Notes under the pieces: generated by a model | What the model was told of the DNA's origin: nothing | Database searches by the model: none | What the model saw: the letters and a program-made list of their open reading frames with translations, nothing else | Origin: Desulfovibrio sp. | GTDB taxonomy: Bacteria > Desulfobacterota > Desulfovibrionia > Desulfovibrionales > Desulfovibrionaceae | Reading direction: 5' to 3' | Assembly (NCBI GenBank): GCA_030145055.1 | Contig: JAQYWK010000002.1 | Coordinates: forward strand, 496,001-560,000 | Length of the DNA stretch: 64,000 nucleotides | Shown: in pieces, positions 35,488-43,847 of the stretch | How positions within the stretch are numbered: position 1 is the first letter of the stretch | Layout: each line of letters starts with the position of its first letter | Translations under genes and position numbers: made by a program

Positions 35488-36809
35488 TAATCTCCAAAAT
35501 ACTCAACACGCCATCTTTCGAACAATTCCATGGCTCGCTGTCCGTATAGCTCTTTACGTCTCTTCTTATTGGCGCGCATTTTCAAAGCGGGCATTAAGCC
35601 GAACTGTATGTTTGAGGGCTGAAAGTTTTTCTTAGCTTCGCGCAAATGGCCCAGTAACGCCCCCATTGACGACTCCAGAGGAGGATTCGGAATAGAGCGT
35701 CCTTTGGCTTCTTCGGCTAATAACAAGCCAACCCAAAGCCCACATGCTGCAGACTCAAGATACCCTTCTACTCCTGTGATCTGTCCGGCTAGATGAATGC
35801 GTGAATCAGCTTTAAGTGCAAGCTTCTCATCTAGTACTTCGGGCGCATTTACGTAGGTATTGCGATGAATACTTCCTAACCTTAGAAATTCTACGTTTTC
35901 GAGACCGGGAATCATTTTGAAAATTCGTTTCTGTTCAGGATATTTTAACTTGGTCTGAAAACCTACGAGATTGAATGAAGTCTTCTCTTTGTTTTCGGCT
36001 CTGAGCTGAACAACCGCATAAGCCTGTTCTTCATTGCGAGGGTCAAGAAGACCGACTGGTTTGAGTGGCCCGAAAGTTAATGTTTCATCACCGCGATCTG
36101 CCATTTCTTCGATAGGCAAACATCCTTCAAAATGAATTTCTTTTTCAAACTCGCGTGGCACAACTCTTTCGCCGGCTTTTAGTTCGGCGAGAAATTCTCT
36201 GTACTGCTCTTCGGTCATGGGGCAGTTGAGGTAATCATCGTCTTCTGGTTTGTAGCGTGAACCGAAGAATGCGATATCCATGTTAACTGAATCTCTGCTA
36301 ACTATGGGTGCAATTGCATCGTAAAAATAAAGGCGGCCTCCGCCTATCTTTTCGATTAAGCTTTCGGTCAAAGCTTCGGATGCAAGCGGCCCTGCGGATA
36401 CTACTATTTTTGAAAATTCTGCAAGTTCAGGATCGTCCAAAGATTTTATTTCTTTGCGGACGATGGTTATATTTTCTTCGGCTTCAAGAGCTTCTGTCAC
36501 CAGATTTGAAAATATTTCACGGTCAACGGCAACAGCTGAACCAGCTGGTACGCGTGATTCCATGGCGCATTTCATTATTATGGAGCCGAAAGCTTCCATC
36601 TCTTTTTTGAGCACGCCGACAGCGGTAGTAACATCTCCCGAACGCAAAGAATTTGAGCAGACAAGCTCAGCTAACCCGGGTATATGATGTGCTTCGGAGT
36701 AATTATCCGGCTTCATTTCGTACAAAACAACGGGAACATCCGCCTTTGCGAGTTGCATTGCGCACTCACACCCAGCCAAGCCACCACCGATTACAGCTAT
36801 TTTTTCCAC
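35487..36809 (-). CDS. trmFO: Methylenetetrahydrofolate-tRNA-(uracil-54-C5)-methyltransferase TrmFO
   Basis: This 440-residue flavoprotein makes ribothymidine at position 54 of tRNA, using folate rather than SAM. The N-terminal FAD motif is AVIGGGLAGCECAMQL. VCSNSLRSGDVTTAVG contains a conserved Cys, the middle has FEGCLPIEEMADRG, and the C-terminal part has GQITGVEGYLESAACGL. Length and motifs are complete. It is divergent from the OppD-type gene and does not share a transcript with neighbours. Confidence 0.96.
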   Translation of the reverse strand: MEKIAVIGGGLAGCECAMQLAKADVPVVLYEMKPDNYSEAHHIPGLAELVCSNSLRSGDVTTAVGVLKKEMEAFGSIIMKCAMESRVPAGSAVAVDREIFSNLVTEALEAEENITIVRKEIKSLDDPELAEFSKIVVSAGPLASEALTESLIEKIGGGRLYFYDAIAPIVSRDSVNMDIAFFGSRYKPEDDDYLNCPMTEEQYREFLAELKAGERVVPREFEKEIHFEGCLPIEEMADRGDETLTFGPLKPVGLLDPRNEEQAYAVVQLRAENKEKTSFNLVGFQTKLKYPEQKRIFKMIPGLENVEFLRLGSIHRNTYVNAPEVLDEKLALKADSRIHLAGQITGVEGYLESAACGLWVGLLLAEEAKGRSIPNPPLESSMGALLGHLREAKKNFQPSNIQFGLMPALKMRANKKRRKELYGQRAMELFERWRVEYFGD

Positions 36810-36952
36810 GATCCCTACTCCAAAGTCGATTGAATTTTTTAGTTATCTCAATTAGAACTATGCTTAAGAAACATAGCTATCTAATGATACCTAGTCTTTA
36901 TATATAGAACTGACAAACAAATTTACGTAAGCAAACAGGCACATTCAGACTT

Positions 36953-37915
36953 ATGACTGCACCAATTTTGAAAATCAAGAATCTGACTACATCTTTTGCA
37001 ACTCCTGGCGGAATCATCAGGGCTGTGGATAATGCCAGTATCGAGTTAGGGCAAGGAGAAACTTTAGCCATTGTCGGTGAATCCGGCTGCGGCAAAACCG
37101 TTTTGTCACTCTCAATTATGGGCCTTATCCCCGACCCGCCGGGCAGAATCACCGATGGGCATGTGTTTTATAGAGATCAAGACTTGGTTGAGATGTCTGA
37201 TAAAGAGTTACAGAAAATTCGAGGGAATCACCTTTCCATGATTTTTCAAGAGCCGATGACCTCGCTTAATCCAGTTTTTAAAATTGGGGACCAGATTGGC
37301 GAAACGCTCAGGCTTCATAAGGGATTAGATCGCAAAGAAGCAGACCTGGCGGCCATAGAGGCACTAGCATTGGTTGGACTTCCTAATCCACAAAAGCAGA
37401 TTAAAAGCTTTCCTCACGAACTTAGCGGAGGCATGAGACAGCGCGTAATGATTGCAATGGCGCTTGCGTGTAATCCCGAAATACTTATTGCTGATGAACC
37501 GACGACAGCACTCGATGTGACAATACAAGCACAAATTCTACGGCTACTTGATGACATGAAAAAGAAAATGAACGGCTCAATCATGCTGATTACGCATGAC
37601 CTCGGAGTCGTTGCTCGCGTGGCATCCCGTGTTGCGGTTATGTATGCGGGCCAGCTTGTTGAATGCTCAAATGTTTTCGATCTATTTAAGGAACCACTGC
37701 ACCCTTATACTCAGGGACTACTTTCCTCTGTTCCTAAATTGGGATCAAGAGAACCACTTACCCCAATTCCCGGTAATGTTCCGGCTTTAAATAATCTTCC
37801 GACAGGTTGTAGATTCCACCCGAGATGTAAATTCGCCTTTGATAAATGCAAGAAGCAGGAACCTAAATTAATTAGCAAAAACAGCAGAGAAATCCGCTGT
37901 TGGTTACATTCATAA
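36953..37915 (+). CDS. Oligopeptide/dipeptide ABC transporter ATP-binding protein (OppD/DppD-like)
   Basis: This is a 320-residue nucleotide-binding subunit. Walker A is [11 protein letters not shown] near residue 45, the signature is [13 protein letters not shown], and Walker B is [13 protein letters not shown]. The C-terminal oligo_HPY extension contains [15 protein letters not shown], whose cysteines bind an iron-sulfur cluster or metal in relatives. It pairs with the OppF-like gene 28 bases downstream. No permease or binding protein is encoded nearby, so the membrane partners are elsewhere. The substrate may be peptides or nickel. Confidence 0.92.
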   Translation: MTAPILKIKNLTTSFATPGGIIRAVDNASIELGQGETLAIVGESGCGKTVLSLSIMGLIPDPPGRITDGHVFYRDQDLVEMSDKELQKIRGNHLSMIFQEPMTSLNPVFKIGDQIGETLRLHKGLDRKEADLAAIEALALVGLPNPQKQIKSFPHELSGGMRQRVMIAMALACNPEILIADEPTTALDVTIQAQILRLLDDMKKKMNGSIMLITHDLGVVARVASRVAVMYAGQLVECSNVFDLFKEPLHPYTQGLLSSVPKLGSREPLTPIPGNVPALNNLPTGCRFHPRCKFAFDKCKKQEPKLISKNSREIRCWLHS

Positions 37916-37943
37916 TATACAACTACCCTGCCATGGATATTAA

Positions 37944-38918
37944 ATGACTAAAAATGCGCTTGAAATTACAAATATTCTTGAAATTAAAAATATTAAACGA
38001 CACTACCCTGTCAGCAGTGGAATTTTATCACTTTCCAAAGCTACAGTTAAAGCCGTTAACGATATTTCTCTTGAAGTTAGAAACGGTGAAACTCTCGGGC
38101 TTGTGGGGGAATCAGGTTGCGGTAAATCAACACTTGCGCGCCTTCTGACAGGACTTGAATCACCTGACGCAGGCTCAATTTTTTTCAAGGATAAGGAGTT
38201 CAAAAACTGGGATTCGGCAAAAATAGGAACCATGATGCAGATGGTTTTCCAAGATCCCTACTCTTCGTTAAATCCACGGCAAAAGGTTGGAAATATCATA
38301 TCAGAAGGTATGAGAATTCATAAATTTGGATCACGAAAGGAAATATCCGCAAGGGTTGAAGAGTTGCTGGTACAGGTTGGATTACGCCCTGAACACGCAA
38401 AGAGATACCCACATGAATTTTCAGGAGGACAAAGACAGCGCATTGCAATAGCTAGAGCCATCGCCATGAATCCTGACCTGATTGTATGCGACGAACCTGT
38501 TTCTGCGCTAGATGTTTCCGTTCAGGCGCAGGTTTTAAATCTACTGAAAAAAATCCAGAAAGAATTCAAGCTGAGCTATGTTTTTATTTCGCACGATCTG
38601 TCGGTTGTAAGTCATATCAGCGACCGGGTTGCGGTCATGTATTTGGGCAAATTAATGGAGATTGCACCCACCGAAACACTTTATCACAATCCTTTGCATC
38701 CTTATACACAAGTACTGTTAGAAGCTGTGCCGATTGCTGACCCGACAATTAAAACTGTAGAAGCCTCAATTTCAGGAGATATGCCCAGCCCTATTTCACC
38801 ACCTTCTGGTTGCCCTTTCCATCCGCGCTGTCTAAAGGCTATGGATATCTGCAAAGAAACTCCTCCGGTGCGCAAAGAAGTAGAACCGGATCATTACGTA
38901 TTTTGCCATTTATATTAA
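37944..38918 (+). CDS. Oligopeptide/dipeptide ABC transporter ATP-binding protein (OppF/DppF-like)
   Basis: This is the 324-residue second ATPase of the pair. Walker A GESGCGKSTLARL lies near residue 60, the signature is EFSGGQRQRIAIARAI, and Walker B is IVCDEPVSALDV. The C-terminal oligo_HPY region contains GCPFHPRCLKAMDIC. An N-terminal extension with two ILEIKN-like repeats (LEITNILEIKNIK) makes the exact start a little uncertain; an internal start near residue 11 is possible but has no better ribosome site. It forms a heterodimer with the preceding gene product. Confidence 0.92.
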   Translation: MTKNALEITNILEIKNIKRHYPVSSGILSLSKATVKAVNDISLEVRNGETLGLVGESGCGKSTLARLLTGLESPDAGSIFFKDKEFKNWDSAKIGTMMQMVFQDPYSSLNPRQKVGNIISEGMRIHKFGSRKEISARVEELLVQVGLRPEHAKRYPHEFSGGQRQRIAIARAIAMNPDLIVCDEPVSALDVSVQAQVLNLLKKIQKEFKLSYVFISHDLSVVSHISDRVAVMYLGKLMEIAPTETLYHNPLHPYTQVLLEAVPIADPTIKTVEASISGDMPSPISPPSGCPFHPRCLKAMDICKETPPVRKEVEPDHYVFCHLY

Positions 38919-38955
38919 TTTGTTACGCTGAAAATTACGAATACAGGAGCTTAAA

Positions 38956-39513
38956 ATGATATCAAGAGACGACGGTTTTGAATTATTGAAAATGAATACC
39001 CCCGAAGAAAATTTGATCCATCACGCGCTAGAGTCCGAGGCTGTACTTGGGGCGCTTGCGGCCAAACTTGGGAAAGATGAAGTACTGTGGTCAATGACGG
39101 GACTTCTACACGACCTTGATTACAGCAAAACATGCAATACCCCGCAAGACCATGGGCTAATTTCCGCACAAATGCTCGAAGGACACATGCCGGAAGACGC
39201 GATTAAAGCGATAAAAGCACATAATGCAGAAATGACCACCGTAGCGCCAGAAACAGACCTTGATTTTGCGCTTAGATGCGGTGAAACTGTGACAGGATTA
39301 ATTCATGCGAACGCATTAATCAGGCCGGAAGGTATGAAAGGCATGACGCCAAAGAGCTTGAAAAAGAAAATGAAAGCAAAAGCTTTTGCTGCAAGTGTAA
39401 ATCGCGACATAATAAAAGAATGCGAACATATCGAACTAGACCTTGTCGACTTTCTCACTATTGCAATCGAAGCAATCGAGAAAATCGCACCTGAAGTAGG
39501 ACTCGCAAAATAA
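38956..39513 (+). CDS. HD domain-containing protein
   Basis: This 185-residue cytoplasmic protein has a metal-dependent phosphohydrolase HD domain. The HD pair is in GLLHDLDYSKT near residue 52, after HHALESE, which supplies the first His. AIKAHNAE near residue 82 probably provides the further metal-ligating His. The substrate could be a nucleotide or cyclic nucleotide, but the sequence does not say. An AGGAG site precedes the ATG. It lies 37 bases after the OppF-like gene and ends at a terminator, so it is probably in that transcript. Confidence 0.82.
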   Translation: MISRDDGFELLKMNTPEENLIHHALESEAVLGALAAKLGKDEVLWSMTGLLHDLDYSKTCNTPQDHGLISAQMLEGHMPEDAIKAIKAHNAEMTTVAPETDLDFALRCGETVTGLIHANALIRPEGMKGMTPKSLKKKMKAKAFAASVNRDIIKECEHIELDLVDFLTIAIEAIEKIAPEVGLAK

Positions 39514-39526
39514 TTCAATAAAAAAA

Positions 39527-39552
39527 AGGCTGTGAGGTTAACCTCACAGCCT
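39527..39552. terminator. Bidirectional terminator between HD protein and ModE-like genes
   Basis: A 26-base perfect palindrome (AGGCTGTGAGGTT and its complement) has an A-run to its left and AATAAAAA to its right, so the minus-strand side is better supplied with a T-run. Confidence 0.8.
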
Positions 39553-39601
39553 AATAAAAATCTAGAACATTCAACCTAAGGTATTAAACCCAATACCAAA
39601 A

Positions 39602-40054
39602 TTATTTATCCATAGAACTATCTTCTTTGTCCTTTGCTACTTTGTCCTTTGCTACTTTAGATAAGCCTTTTTTCCTACGAGCCTCATCTTCGTCGTAAGA
39701 AGATATCTGCCACGGAAAAGATTTTCGGGCAGTCATCACAGCAAAATTTTCTACTTCTTTTGCCCATTGACGGTATTCTTCGAGTACTCGTTCGCCCAGA
39801 GGGGTAAGGCTAGCGCCCTTTCTCCCTCTAGTCCTGAGCACAAGAGCGTCTCCAAGAACTTCTTCAGTATTTTTTAAACGTCCCCACGCAGCCCTGTAAG
39901 ACATGCCCAGCTCTTTTGCCGCCTTATTCAACGACCCAAGCTTTTCAATCTGCTCAAGGAGCTGCGCTCTACCAAGGCCGAAAAGCATTCCGTCATCTGT
40001 TTCCAGCCAAAGGTTAAGCCGCACTCTGGGGCAAAATTCGTCATTACCTGACAT
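39602..40054 (-). CDS. ModE-like LysR-type winged-helix regulator
   Basis: This 150-residue protein has the ModE N-terminal winged helix: LRVLNLWLET-like start (VRLNLWLETDDG), GLGRAQLLEQIEKLGSLNKAAKELGMSYRAAWGRLKN with the helix-turn-helix, and RTRGRKGASLTPLGERVLEEY. It has no molybdate-binding TOBE domains, so it is a stand-alone DNA-binding version. Such single-domain ModE proteins control molybdate or tungstate uptake in sulfate reducers. No molybdate transporter lies nearby. The tail contains a doubled VAKDK repeat. A palindromic operator candidate overlaps its promoter. Confidence 0.87.
   Translation of the reverse strand: MSGNDEFCPRVRLNLWLETDDGMLFGLGRAQLLEQIEKLGSLNKAAKELGMSYRAAWGRLKNTEEVLGDALVLRTRGRKGASLTPLGERVLEEYRQWAKEVENFAVMTARKSFPWQISSYDEDEARRKKGLSKVAKDKVAKDKEDSSMDK
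39626..39655. repeat. 15-bp tandem duplication in the ModE-like gene
   Basis: Two identical 15-base units lie side by side and encode a repeated KVAKD-type pentapeptide in the C-terminal tail. Being a multiple of three, copy number can vary without loss of frame. Confidence 0.85.
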
Positions 40055-40078
40055 GTGTGATCCTCCTAAAAAATTACA

Positions 40079-40099
40079 ATTATATCACCGCGTGATATA
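40079..40099 (-). promoter_or_regulatory. Palindromic operator overlapping the modE-like promoter
   Basis: TATATCAC and GTGATATA arms flank CGC (40081-40099), a 19-base inverted repeat. On the minus strand TATAAT (40079-40084) looks like a -10 box, so the palindrome would sit across it and the spacer. Self-repression by the ModE-like protein is the simplest reading. The rest of 40100-40266, before the MATE gene, shows only a short CTTTTCCGAAAAG palindrome (40141-40153). Confidence 0.55.
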
Positions 40100-40266
40100 T
40101 TTTTTTAACATAAAGAGGCGCAACTGCAAACAACCCCTTGCTTTTCCGAAAAGTATAATTAATTCTAATATCTTAGCGACCACAAAACATTGCTCACGCA
40201 TAAAATAAACACCGTTATTATAAAGACTTAAACCCATTCCACATCACAACGGAGCCTTGAACCTCA

Positions 40267-41652
40267 ATGAATCTGAGCACTTCCGATATGACCAACTCGC
40301 CATATAAAACCATATGGCATCTCTCATGGCCGCAAATTCTAATGATGATTTTTCATCTGATGATCGGTCTTGTAGACGTATGGGTTGCAGGTAAACTCGG
40401 GAGAGAAATTCAAGCTTCTATGGGTATGGTCAGCCAATCTTTATTCTTTTTCCTTGTCATAGGCATGGCCGTTGCCAATGGCTCAGTCGCGGCAATAAGC
40501 CAGTCCATAGGCGCGGGGCTAATGATCAGAGCCAAGCGATATGTAGGGCTATGTTTTCAACTCGGAGCAATGCTCGGCTCGATAATTTTACTCATCGGCT
40601 TTCCGTTCAGAAACGGGATACTAACAGTCCTGCGTGTTCCGGAAGAAATGCGCTATGTGATGGAATATTTCATCGAAGTATTCCTCTACCTTCTCCCGCT
40701 CTATTACCTGCTGATCATAACCAACGCTATTTTCAGAGCTCAAAAGCAAGTCATGCTACCACTTTACAGTATGATTATTGTGACAGTCATGAACACTATT
40801 TTAGACTTAGGACTAGGTCTAGGAATGTGGGGATTTCCAAATCTAGGATACAAAGGCGTAGCCCTCGCAACCTTCTATTCTGTTTCCGCAGGGGCCGCAT
40901 TTAATGTGTTCCTGCTATATAAATCAGGATCACTTCGCAGAAAATCATTCCCTCCATTCAAGTGGGTGCGTAGCGCTTTCCCATATCTGCTTAAGGTCGC
41001 ATGGCCTAGCGGACTGATGCAACTTGTCTGGCACTCGGGATATCTAGTTCTCTACTCCATCACCGCCAGCCTTCCGCTTGAAAACGTGATTGCCCTAGCG
41101 GGTATGACTGCTGGAATAAAAATTGAGTCAATTCTATTTCTTCCGGCATTTGCCTTCAACATGACGGCATCAATTATCATTGGCCATTACCTTGGTGACG
41201 GCAAACCGGAAGAGGCCAAAAAGTTCGGTTACCGCATACTTTTCCTTGCCATAGCATTTTTGAGCGTAACGGCTTTAATTCTCTGGCAATACATCAGGCC
41301 GATAACAGCCATTATCGCGCCCGAAGTTGTTGTTCTCGATGAAGCGGTCAACTACTTATTCTTCAATATGCTGGCCATTCCGTTCACGCTTACCTCCATG
41401 ATTATGGCCGGAGCATTAAACGGAGCAGGCGCGACCCTGTACAATCTTGCAATTTTCACCTTTACCGTGTGGGGATTCAGGCTTCCTCTTGCCTACTATC
41501 TTGGGCATCAGGTCTACGAATCCGCAACCGGCGTCTGGATAGCAATGTTGCTGTCGCAGATAGTTCAAGCATCAATAATGTTCTACGCTTTCTCATGCCT
41601 CAATTGGCAGAAGTTCAGTATGATTAAAAAGAAGAGGAACTCCGATGGATAA
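40267..41652 (+). CDS. MATE family transporter (MOP superfamily)
   Basis: This 461-residue protein has about 12 membrane segments and the two-bundle MATE layout. Sequence landmarks are HLSWPQILMMIFHLMIGLVDVWVAGKLG at the start, GMAVANGSVAAISQSIGAG, and, in the second half, MTASIIIGHYLGDGKPEEAKKFG. MATE proteins export cationic compounds with Na+ or H+, but MOP relatives flip lipid-linked intermediates. Here the gene overlaps a DUF2156 transferase gene by 8 bases, and a phosphodiesterase-like gene follows, so an envelope-related substrate is conceivable. The drug-efflux label is not proven. Confidence 0.88.
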   Translation: MNLSTSDMTNSPYKTIWHLSWPQILMMIFHLMIGLVDVWVAGKLGREIQASMGMVSQSLFFFLVIGMAVANGSVAAISQSIGAGLMIRAKRYVGLCFQLGAMLGSIILLIGFPFRNGILTVLRVPEEMRYVMEYFIEVFLYLLPLYYLLIITNAIFRAQKQVMLPLYSMIIVTVMNTILDLGLGLGMWGFPNLGYKGVALATFYSVSAGAAFNVFLLYKSGSLRRKSFPPFKWVRSAFPYLLKVAWPSGLMQLVWHSGYLVLYSITASLPLENVIALAGMTAGIKIESILFLPAFAFNMTASIIIGHYLGDGKPEEAKKFGYRILFLAIAFLSVTALILWQYIRPITAIIAPEVVVLDEAVNYLFFNMLAIPFTLTSMIMAGALNGAGATLYNLAIFTFTVWGFRLPLAYYLGHQVYESATGVWIAMLLSQIVQASIMFYAFSCLNWQKFSMIKKKRNSDG

Positions 41653-42526
41653 GCATTTCAGCCCGATAACCCTTTGTTGTCAGGATAAATTTGATAAGGT
41701 TTTAAGGACATGCAGCCAGCGAACATCTGACTACACTTTTGCAAATATTTGGGGATGGACCGACTATTACGGACTTGAGCTGAATTGCTCAGACAATATG
41801 GTCTGGGTCAGGCAAACCAAACCGGAGCTAGTACACTGGGCCCCTATTGGCGATTGGGATAGTGTTGACTGGGAAAAGTGCGATTTAATGAACACACCCG
41901 GCGCAAAATTCACACGCATTCCAGAAACTCTCGCGCTTCAATGGCAAGAAATATTCGGTGATAAAATCATTCTCGAAGAAAATCGCGATCATTTTGATTA
42001 CGTATATTCTGTAGAAGAATTGATTGAATTGCGCGGCAAAAGATTTCACAAAAAGAAGAATCTGTTTCGCCAATTTTTAAAAAATTACGATTTTGAATAC
42101 AAAGAAATCACTCCTGATTGCGTAGAAGAAGTGCTCGAAATGCAGCTGGACTGGTATCGTTGGCAAGAAGAAAAAAATAGTTCTCCGGCATTGGTTGCGG
42201 AAAATGAAGCGATTTCAAAAGTACTTAAAGAAATAGACTCCATTACCAACCTCACAGGCGGAACTCTGCGTGTGAATGGAAAGATAATAGCCTACACAAT
42301 AGCTGAACCTCTTGGAGATGACACCATCGTCATTCACTTTGAAAAAGGAAACACCCACTTCAAGGGAGTGTACCAAGCCATAAACCAGATGTTCCTTGAA
42401 AACACCGCCCCCGACAAAAAATTCGTTAACCGTGAACAAGATCTCGGCGAACCTGGATTACGCAAAGCAAAGCTTTCTTATCAGCCAGTAGATTTCATGA
42501 AAAAATACGAGATCACGGTACGCTAG
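41645..42526 (+). CDS. DUF2156 (phosphatidylglycerol lysyltransferase C-terminal-like) protein
   Basis: This 293-residue soluble protein matches the DUF2156/LPG_synthase_C domain. This is a tandem GNAT-like fold that in MprF transfers an aminoacyl group from tRNA to a lipid. Recognisable pieces are TSDYTFANIWGWTDYYG near residue 28, RGKRFHKKKNLFRQFLKNY near 130, HFEKGNTHFKGVYQAINQMF near 240 and NREQDLGEPGLRKAKLSYQP near the end. It lacks the membrane domain of MprF. The acceptor is unknown. It overlaps the MATE gene and is 4 bases from the next gene, so the three are one unit. Confidence 0.82.
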   Translation: MDKHFSPITLCCQDKFDKVLRTCSQRTSDYTFANIWGWTDYYGLELNCSDNMVWVRQTKPELVHWAPIGDWDSVDWEKCDLMNTPGAKFTRIPETLALQWQEIFGDKIILEENRDHFDYVYSVEELIELRGKRFHKKKNLFRQFLKNYDFEYKEITPDCVEEVLEMQLDWYRWQEEKNSSPALVAENEAISKVLKEIDSITNLTGGTLRVNGKIIAYTIAEPLGDDTIVIHFEKGNTHFKGVYQAINQMFLENTAPDKKFVNREQDLGEPGLRKAKLSYQPVDFMKKYEITVR

Positions 42527-42530
42527 CCGC

Positions 42531-43814
42531 ATGATTCTTACCAATTCCAAGCGCAAAAGGTTCGTAGTTCTCGGCCTTGACGGACTTCCTGCGTCACTTG
42601 CCATAAAACTTGCCAAACAATTACCGAACCTAAGTAGAATTGCCGGTAAAAATGAACCACTAACAGCAGAAATACCAGAGCTATCACCTGTAAACTGGAC
42701 CTCATTTTACACAGCACAAGGTCCAGAAAAGCACGGTATATATGGATTCACTAAGCTAGATAGAAGTTCATACGCCCTATCAATCAACAACTTCGACAAT
42801 GTTAGTGGACCGACTATTTTCGACAAACTCGGCGAAAAAGGATTAGTAAGCAAAGTAATTAATCTTCCAAATACCTACCCAACTCGGCCCCTAAGAGGAA
42901 TGATGATATCCGGCTTCGTAGCAGATTCCCTAGAAAAAGCGGTCTACCCGCCTTTTCTAAAAGGGCCGTTAACTGAATCTAATTTCCTGCTGGAAGCGGA
43001 TACATCAAAAGGATTAATGGAACCCGAATATTTAATCAGCCAAGTTGAAAAAACTCTAGAATGCAGGCTCAAAGCATTCGACATGTTCTGGAACGATCTG
43101 GCATGGGATTTCTTCACAATAGTCTTCACCGAAACAGACAGGCTATTTCACTTTCTATATCCTGCTTTTGAAGATACAAACCATCCATTGCACCTCATCT
43201 GTATAAATTTCATGCACAAATGGGACAAGGCAATCGGTCATGTATTAGACAAATTCGACTCACTTGCTGGCGAAAAAAAACTAATATCCTTCGCAGATCA
43301 CGGATTCACATCTCTAGAAACAGAAGTCGATATTAATGCTTTCTTAATCCAAAAAGGATTACTAAGCTTGCGCCATGCGCCGCAAGATCAATGGGACTCA
43401 ACTGCCATTAGCGACACAACTAAAGCATTTGCACTTGATCCCGGCAGAATATATATCCACACTGCAAGTGACTTCGACAGAGGACAAGTAACCAAGTCCG
43501 AGGCAAAGTTAATCTCAAAAGAAATTGCAGCAGATCTAATGAAGCTAAAATTTAACGGACAGCAAGTAATGCATTCTGTACAAACAGGCCAAGAGCTATA
43601 CGGCAAAGAAGCCACAGGCAACCCGCCAGACTTAATATGTACCGCGATGCCAGGTTTCGATCTCAAAGCAAAATTTGATCGCAAAGAAATATTCGGCTTT
43701 TTCGGAAGAACAGGAACACACACACGAGAAGACGCTTTTTTCTATAGTACCGATGGAGAGCAGGCCAATCTGACCCGTGACACAGGGAAAATGGCGCTGA
43801 AGTGGTTTGAATAA
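42531..43814 (+). CDS. Alkaline phosphatase superfamily protein (type I phosphodiesterase/nucleotide pyrophosphatase-like)
   Basis: This 427-residue protein begins with the family's first metal block, VVLGLDGLPASLAIKL. SPVNWTSFYTAQGPEKHGIYGF follows, where the Thr/Ser near residue 60 is the likely nucleophile. FTETDRLFHFLYP and ISFADHGFTS supply the later metal ligands. No signal peptide is seen, so it seems cytoplasmic. Substrates in the family range from nucleotides to phospho-lipids and sulfate esters. Its position after the MATE and DUF2156 genes suggests a shared pathway. Confidence 0.85.
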   Translation: MILTNSKRKRFVVLGLDGLPASLAIKLAKQLPNLSRIAGKNEPLTAEIPELSPVNWTSFYTAQGPEKHGIYGFTKLDRSSYALSINNFDNVSGPTIFDKLGEKGLVSKVINLPNTYPTRPLRGMMISGFVADSLEKAVYPPFLKGPLTESNFLLEADTSKGLMEPEYLISQVEKTLECRLKAFDMFWNDLAWDFFTIVFTETDRLFHFLYPAFEDTNHPLHLICINFMHKWDKAIGHVLDKFDSLAGEKKLISFADHGFTSLETEVDINAFLIQKGLLSLRHAPQDQWDSTAISDTTKAFALDPGRIYIHTASDFDRGQVTKSEAKLISKEIAADLMKLKFNGQQVMHSVQTGQELYGKEATGNPPDLICTAMPGFDLKAKFDRKEIFGFFGRTGTHTREDAFFYSTDGEQANLTRDTGKMALKWFE

Positions 43815-43847
43815 TATAAAGAGATTCCGCCGGAGACACATATATCA

